A stretch of 20,992 nucleotides of DNA, taken from positions 1 through 20,992 of the forward strand of contig JWZX01002749.1 in NCBI GenBank assembly GCA_001275005.1. The letters run 5' to 3'. Positions 16,008 through 20,992 of this stretch are shown here, one piece after another. A program made the translations under genes and the position numbers. Each line of letters starts with the position of its first letter. Within the stretch, counting starts at the first letter, position 1. This DNA is from Chrysochromulina tobinii (taxonomy: Eukaryota > Haptophyta > Prymnesiales > Chrysochromulinaceae). The notes under the pieces were generated by a model. It saw only the letters and a program-made list of their open reading frames with translations, did no database searches and was not told the origin of the DNA.

Positions 16008-17955
16008 ATGTCGGTACATAGTCGATGCTGCTGGATCGCTGCGGCAGCGGTGGCGATGCTGGCCACTGCCGGCGAGAAGGCGCCATCGTGTCTCACTCGG
16101 CCGTCGGAGCACACTGCGGAAGCTCTGTCACAAACTCTGTTGCAAGCCGATGACCATACCATCGCATGGAACCTAGACGGGTGGACCGATTCGGAGCGAG
16201 CCTGGCTGCTGCGCGGAGCGCTCGAGGAGAGATCTCTTGCTGGCGTGCAGCTCGTGGCCGCCCACGGCTTGACGCACCTCGACACGGTTAGTCTGAAAAC
16301 AATGCTTGATGGTGCAATGAGCTGGTGCGCCGCACGCTCGCTACGCTTTCGGCTGCAAGACTTTTTGATTGGGCGCGGCTCCGTGTGTGCGATAACTCGC
16401 GTCTGCCATGCCCCTGAGCAAGAAATTGTGCAAGAGCTTCTGACCCGCGTGCCGACACTCAAGCTGCGCGGCGCTCGGCGGCTCTACGAGAGCCTCTGCA
16501 ATCGGTTGCCTGGAGCCCTGGAGACGGGTCTTGTGAGTGAGCATGATGTCGCCAACGAATTCATGGATGACATAGTGCTTGACCTCTGCGCGCCCTTTCT
16601 AAGTGCTCTCGTCATGGCTGGCGGGCAGCACCCCGACCTTGACTCCTCGCCTCTCGCCACCAACTTTGCGACGATGGCGCACGGGATTCCGATGCTCGAG
16701 CTCCTACTGGAGGCAGGCTACCTTCTCGACCAGGAAGGGAAGGGTGGAGCCTTCTCCGACCGTTGCCTCGCGTGCCCACAGTGCTGCCTCAACGACGGCG
16801 TCGCGTCGACGGGCGACCGAGCGATGCGCTTCAGTGCGCAACATGCTGCTGCTGCTTCTGGACACGATGCCGTGCTGTCTTGGCTTGAGCAGCGCCAGCC
16901 ACCTCATCCGACGGCGCGCTCGATGCTGTTCAGATCGGAGTACGTTGATTGCCAGTGACGGCCTGCCTTGCGTGAAAATGCTCACCACGGCGCTCTCGAT
17001 GCTCTTCAGATCCGAGGCGCTCGAGACGGCGCCGATCTGGGCTGATGCGAACGAGCAAGCAGTCGCGTCCGCCCATGCCACTTCGGGCGGATGGCAATCC
17101 AATGCCGCTCCGCCATCCTCTGCAGACACCGATACCGGCAGGTCCGTGGCCAATCCTTGCGCCGAGCCGAGCTTTGCATGCAGGTGCGACATTCATTCCA
17201 TTTCCGGCAAGGACGTCGTGCGTGACCCGATCGCCTTCATCGAGCGGTACCTCCGCGGCGCTCAGCCGGTCATCATCCGCGGCCTCCTCCACGCCGACCC
17301 GGCGCTTGCCCCTGCTACAAGAGCCTTCGGGAAGGCAGCCTTGCTCGAGCGCCTCGGGGAGACCGTCTGGGAGGTTGGCGAGATTCCGTACGAGGCGCGG
17401 TACCAGGTGAACGGGTCTGAGCCGATGACGCTACGAGCGTTCGTTGAGAAGCATCTGGATGGGTGCTCGGCTACCGCCGCCACTGACGCTGACACCGCCG
17501 CTAACGCTGACACCACCGTCGACTGCGCCCCTCGCTATGTGTTTGATGTCCACTTTTGGCGTGGCGACGTGCAGGTTAGCGTGAAGAAGCTCAAGTTAGT
17601 ATCGCTTCCGAGCTGGGCCACGGCGGCGAGGGTGCGCCCTGCGTCTCATGGCGTGCAATTCTTTCTGGGCCCAGCAAACTCGGGCGCTCCCATGCATTTT
17701 CATGGGGCCGCGTACAATCTGCTCGTCCACGGCCGCAAGCGCTGGCTGCTCACGCCACCCGGGCACTCGACCTTTTCGATGCTCCCCGCGAGAAAGTGGC
17801 TCTCAACGCGACTCCCGCAGCTCCGCGCGCGCAATGCAAGCGTGTTCGAGTGCGAGCAACACGCTGGGGATATGCTGGTGCTACCCGACCTGTGGGGACA
17901 TCTCACCATTAACATGGAGACCTCCGTCGGCGTCGCGCAAGAGTTTGCGCACTAG
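16008..17955 (+). CDS. Secreted JmjC/cupin-8 domain protein with ankyrin-like N-terminal half
   Basis: Two exons (16008-16939 and 17010-17955) give 625 residues. The start at 16008 gives the leader MSVHSRCCWIAAAAVAMLA; an ATG at 15957 would add 17 residues before it. Residues about 40-305 are helical with ankyrin-like pieces: HGIPMLELLLEAGYLL, and AAAASGHDAVLSWLEQ near 278-295. After a Ser/Ala/Thr linker the cupin part runs from about 400: DPIAFIERYLRGAQPVIIRGL, then APMHFHGAAYNLLVHGRKRW (H540 and H542), and GDMLVLPDLWGHLTIN (H608). This fits cupin-8/JmjC hydroxylase-fold proteins such as the JMJD8 type, which are luminal rather than nuclear. The first metal motif reads H-x-H where active enzymes usually have H-x-D/E, so Fe(II)/2-oxoglutarate chemistry is doubtful. 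Cellular substrate unknown. Confidence 0.8.
16940..17009 (+). repeat. 70-bp introner-like intron inside a 76-bp exon duplication
   Basis: The intron starts GTACGTTGATTGC, identical for 13 bases with the intron at 6315, and shares a further GGCCTGCCTTGC stretch and GCTCACCAC. It ends CTCGATGCTCTTCAG, a near copy of the upstream exon (CTCGATGCTGTTCAG, 16919-16933). Phase 2 splicing moves from one open frame to the other (GA at 16938-16939 plus A at 17010). The exact duplication period is 76 bases, so six duplicated bases remain in the mRNA, giving RSESEALE. Confidence 0.85.
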
Positions 17956-18244
17956 CGGCTGTATTAGTCTCCGAGATCATCTCCGAGATCATCTCCGAGA
18001 TCCGAGTGCTTCTCGACGCGTCTCGTACTCGAGAAGAGTGACGCGCTTAGTCTGTTGTAGACATTACAGTAGCGTGGTATCCTGTTCAAGCCACAAACGC
18101 AGTCTGCGAGAACGGCACCGTCTTGTTCTCTCTCGACACATCATTACTGCGTAATATGATAAAACGATTTACGAGCGTCCCTGACCGCGCGTCCATCGCG
18201 CCGGTGAGAACCGAACTGGCTATGGCCCCCATGCCATGGACTTC
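17956..18244. other. Convergent intergenic region with a short tandem repeat
   Basis: About 290 bases between the JmjC gene (+) and the FKBP gene (-). Near 17969-18005 the 12-base phrase CTCCGAGATCAT is repeated about three times. No gene was seen. Confidence 0.5.
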
Positions 18245-18853
18245 TCAAAGAGGCGGCCGCACACTTATCAATGCAACATCCAAGGCTACAACGCCAGCGA
18301 CATCGTTTCCATCGCCCAGACCCGAGGCCTCTTGCTGCCGTCTATTCTCATTCAGCACGGTGCCGAACAGGCGTTGCCGCTGACCGAAGGAACGTGGAAT
18401 AGGCGCGCGAGACTTGTCGCGGTAGCCAATGCTAGATGGTATGATGAGGCGTCGCTTGCCACCTGCCTTCATGCCAAGCAGACCTTCTTCGAGGCCATTG
18501 ATCATCTCGTTCTGGCCCATGGTCAGACGGTACGGCTCATCATCCAGCACCGTGTCGAGATAGATCCACCCCTGCTTGCCGACCAGGCGCCCCTTTGCGT
18601 CAAAGGTGACGCGGCTGTTAGCGCTCACAGCCTCTCCCGCTCCGATGCTGATATCAGCCCAACGTAGTCCAGTCGGCGTGATAATGAAGATTAAACTCTG
18701 GGCAGCAACAGACCGCCTAGGATGCAACATCAAGCCGGAAGCACATCCCGCTATCCAGAGTCGCCGGCTTACCGCTGTTGTTTTGGCCGCAGGCGTGACC
18801 GTGGCGCTGAACGCCAATATTGACATAAATTTCAGCGGCGTGCGCATAGCCAC
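18245..18853 (-). CDS. FKBP-type peptidyl-prolyl isomerase with thylakoid-lumen-like leader
   Basis: A single exon of 202 residues. The N-terminus starts with a hydrophobic stretch (FMSILAFSATVTPA), then a second leader with a twin arginine, SRRLWIAGCASGLML, ending RRSVAAQ. That two-part layout fits import into a complex plastid and then Tat export to the thylakoid lumen, as with lumenal FKBPs. The domain has YRLTMGQNEMINGLEEGLLG, then MKAGGKRRLIIPSSIGY, and the end VALISVRPPL, all standard FKBP landmarks. The early part, where active FKBPs have Tyr and Phe-Asp around the pocket, reads VTFDAKGRLVGKQGWIYLDT and is hard to align. The IPP motif is IPRSF and the final strand is interrupted by a 30-residue basic and Gly-rich stretch. 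Fold assignment is good; isomerase activity is uncertain. Confidence 0.8.
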   Translation of the reverse strand: MAMRTPLKFMSILAFSATVTPAAKTTAVSRRLWIAGCASGLMLHPRRSVAAQSLIFIITPTGLRWADISIGAGEAVSANSRVTFDAKGRLVGKQGWIYLDTVLDDEPYRLTMGQNEMINGLEEGLLGMKAGGKRRLIIPSSIGYRDKSRAPIPRSFGQRQRLFGTVLNENRRQQEASGLGDGNDVAGVVALDVALISVRPPL

Positions 18854-19003
18854 TGCAACCTTCGCGGCTTCGGCCCTGGATCAGATGATGGTCAGGCGAT
18901 GCACAACATGCAGTCAGCCCTAATCATGTGAACGCTGGATGCATGTTTTGAGTGTTGACGAAACACAGGAAATTTGAGCACGGCCGAGGCTTGCACCTTG
19001 CAG
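18854..19003. other. Intergenic region between two minus-strand genes
   Basis: About 150 bases. No gene was recognised. It should contain the promoter of the FKBP gene and the 3' end of the gene to the right. Confidence 0.4.
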
Positions 19004-20899
19004 TCACCTCCTCGCCTTGCTCGGACCGGCGATCGTCCCCGCGGCCCCGTTCCGCAGCGGCCCATGTCGGCTGCTCGAGCCATGCGCGGATGCTGCCTTT
19101 GGCCGTGAGGCCGGCCGCTCGGCCGTCGCCTGGCGCCGCACGCGAGGCGTCGAGCGCGCGCCAATTCTGGCCATATGGCGGCTCTGGCTGGTGCTGCTCG
19201 CGCTCGATGCAGCACGCTGTGCGACCGCCCGCGACGCCTCACGCGAAAGGATCTCAGCAGCCGCATCGATCGGGTCCATCACTTCTGTCGACCCGCCGTA
19301 CGGCCAGAAGCGGCGCGAGCTCGCGAGGGCCACGCCGCCCATGAGCAGCTCCGGAGAGGATGAGCCCGCCGAGCTCGACGAGTGCCCATCTTCATACGCC
19401 GCGTGTGACGGTGCGTGCCGCGGCGCCGCCGCGGCAAGCAGCGCCTCGTATGTGACCTCGACCGGCACGCCGTCGCCCTCATCGATGTGGAGCACACGGA
19501 AGAAAGGGTTGTTCGAGAGCACCACCGCCGAGCGCCCGTGCACTTCGACGGACAGCTCCTGACCTGGCTTGAGTCGATGCAGGAGCGGCGACGCCGGCGC
19601 GATGGGCGCCGTGACAGGTGCACGTGCGGAGCCATCATCCATATTTGGGTCGGCCCGCGAGCGTGGCGCCGTTCTGAACGCGGCGCCGTTCTGAGCGCCG
19701 TTCGCCGCCTCGGCCGTTGCGTCCATCGCCGCCTCCATCACCAACGACTCGATGCGTGAGGCGGTCATCGCTGTGAATGGTACGGATGGCCCCCACGTAG
19801 CGCTAAGGGGCAGCGGGGCAGAGGCGGTGGCGGCGGTGGCGGCGGCGGTGGCGGAGGCGGCGGCGGTGGCGGAGGCGCCGCTGTTGCAGCAGACCGCACT
19901 GTGGCGTCGACGCTCCTTGTCCTTTCCTCGGCTACTGTGCTGCTGCCTGTGCTGCTGCCTGTGCTGCTGCTGCTGCTGCTGCGGCTGCGGCGGCTGCGGC
20001 GGCTGCAGCTGCGGCTGCGGCGGCGGCTGCGGCTGCGGCTGCGGCGGGTCTCGGTTTGCCTGGCTAGGCGAGCCGCGCGCACGCGAGTGAGCAGTAGGCG
20101 CCGTGTTGGGCGACGCGTGCGCGCCGCTCGCCACGCAGACGGTCGCAGCCAGGCGGTCACGGGTCGCGGACAGGCGGGCATCGGCGGCGCTCGTCGGGGC
20201 GTGCGGCCGGTCCGCACGGGGCGACGGCAGGTTCGCACGGGGCGACGGCAGATGCGCACAGGGCGACGGCTCCGACCAGATGGCGAGCGCAGTCCGCGGC
20301 GGTGACTCCGGTGCTGACCCGGCGACGACAGCGATGGTAGCGATGGTAGCATGCTTGGGCTTCGCCTTCGGCTTCGTCCTGGATGCTGCCGTGGCGGCGG
20401 CCTCGTCGGCGGCGCAGGTGGCGTCGGCGGCGGCATCGCTGTGCTCGACACGACGCCGAATCCACGAAGTGACGTTGGCCAACGTGACGAGCGGTGCCGC
20501 GAGAGGCGCTGTGCTCGGCGCAGCAGCCGAGAGGGACGCAGCAGCCGTGTGCGCCTCCTTGTCTAAACGGCGCCTCTCGTACAAGTCTACGAGCGCGGCG
20601 CCGCTCAGCTGCTGCGTCCCGCGCGGGCTGGGGGCTGCCTCGTGAGCGCCGTGTTGGTCGGATCCAGCGCCGTGTTGGGCAGATCGAACGCCGTGTTGGG
20701 CAGTGCGCACGAGCGACGGGCTACCGCCGCCGAGATTTGCACCGAGATTTGCACCGAGATTCGCACCGAGCTCTAGGTTCGAGCGCGACGAGGACGAGGG
20801 CGACGTGGGCGGCAGGATGGGCGGCGGCGGCAGCCATGAACGCAGTGCCGCGAAGCCTTCTGCCGGCAGATCCATGCGGATTCGATCGGGCACAGCAAC

Positions 20900-20950
<51 letters not shown>

Positions 20951-20992
20951 GGAAGGCATCGACGCGGCGGGCGGGCGCTTCTTGCCGCTGCT
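19004..20992 (-). CDS. Low-complexity Ala/Pro/Gln-rich protein, 5' end outside the window
   Basis: At least 651 residues from an ATG at 20959; the frame stays open for eleven more codons to the window edge, so the true start may lie beyond. It opens with about sixteen prolines, then has NLGA repeats, QHG(A/V) repeats with an 8-residue period, PSPRA repeats and a long Pro/Gln then Gln/His tract. The one region that looks globular is about codons 470-530: LKPGQELSVEVHGRSAVVLS, NNPFFRVLHIDEGDGVPVEV, then TYEALLAAAAP. The C-terminus is Ser/Arg/Ala-rich. No enzyme motif, signal peptide or membrane helix is visible. A donor-like GAG|GTGA at the apparent stop (about 19004-19010) means a further exon is possible. 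Strong codon-level repeats make much of it likely disordered. Function unknown. Confidence 0.55.
19820..20045 (-). repeat. Triplet-rich GCG/GCT/CTG region coding Ala, Gln and Pro tracts
   Basis: Imperfect GGCGGT and GCTGCGGCT triplet arrays on the plus strand encode Ala/Thr, Gln/His and Pro/Gln tracts on the minus strand. All frames on both strands stay open here because the repeat lacks stop codons, which explains the many overlapping open frames. Confidence 0.8.
20642..20770 (-). repeat. 24-bp and 12-bp coding repeats in the low-complexity protein
   Basis: GCCGTGTTGG-based units recur at about 24-base spacing (near 20649, 20670, 20691), coding QHG repeats on the minus strand. ACCGAGATTTGC-type units of 12 bases (about 20730-20770) code NLGA repeats. 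Confidence 0.8.
20901..20949 (-). repeat. (GCC)n microsatellite coding polyproline
   Basis: About sixteen GGC triplets on the plus strand read as consecutive proline codons on the minus strand, just after the first ATG of the truncated low-complexity gene. Confidence 0.9.

Noticed and set aside
19752-20645. Several plus-strand frames opposite the low-complexity gene, with hydrophobic Leu/Cys tracts
   Set aside because: They come from reading triplet repeats in other frames; no start context or motif supports them.

Overview
The window is eukaryotic nuclear DNA from a GC-rich microbial alga, most likely a haptophyte (Chrysochromulina/Prymnesium/Emiliania-like). A pelagophyte or dinoflagellate-type genome is the main alternative. 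The evidence is: genes on both strands without operon structure; GT-AG introns of roughly 60-240 bp, often flanked by AG|GT; many Ala/Pro/Gln-rich low-complexity proteins; plastid- or secretory-type leaders; and families typical of marine protists (DUF6625-like glycosyltransferase, TylF-type methyltransferase, JmjC cupin, FKBP). No rRNA, tRNA, CRISPR, transposase or viral gene was seen.

Layout: (1) 153-4969 (+), a roughly 1,470-residue multi-pass membrane protein with a soluble coiled-coil N-terminus, several exons, and one unresolved reading-frame junction near 1923-2161. (2) 5340-7799 (+), an FAD-dependent monooxygenase-like protein with one 240-bp intron made of two identical 120-bp units. 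(3) 8125-9631 (-), a DUF6625-type glycosyltransferase-like protein with three exons. (4) 9958-10551 (+), a small leader-bearing protein with WW-like repeats. (5) 10903-11751 (-), a leader-bearing protein with an mTERF-like helical segment and a C-terminal membrane anchor. (6) 12065-15016 (+), an intronless secreted or Golgi-type fusion of ShKT-like, TylF-like methyltransferase and glycosyltransferase-like regions. (7) a gene-poor kilobase, 15017-16007. (8) 16008-17955 (+), a secreted ankyrin-like plus JmjC/cupin-8 protein with one 70-bp intron. (9) 18245-18853 (-), an FKBP-type isomerase with a plastid-lumen-like leader. (10) 19004-20992 (-), a low-complexity protein that runs off the window edge.

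The most interesting signal is not a gene but a family of introns. Four introns in three unrelated genes (1050-1191, 1307-1386, 6315-6554, 16940-17009) are built from short tandem duplications. They share sequence cores and carry copies of the adjacent exon, so that one splice site of each intron is itself exon-derived. This looks like an active or recent introner-like or tandem-duplication route to new introns. The genes do not form an obvious pathway; several products (genes 3, 6, 8) are predicted to work in the secretory system on glycans or proteins, and genes 5 and 9 possibly in the plastid.
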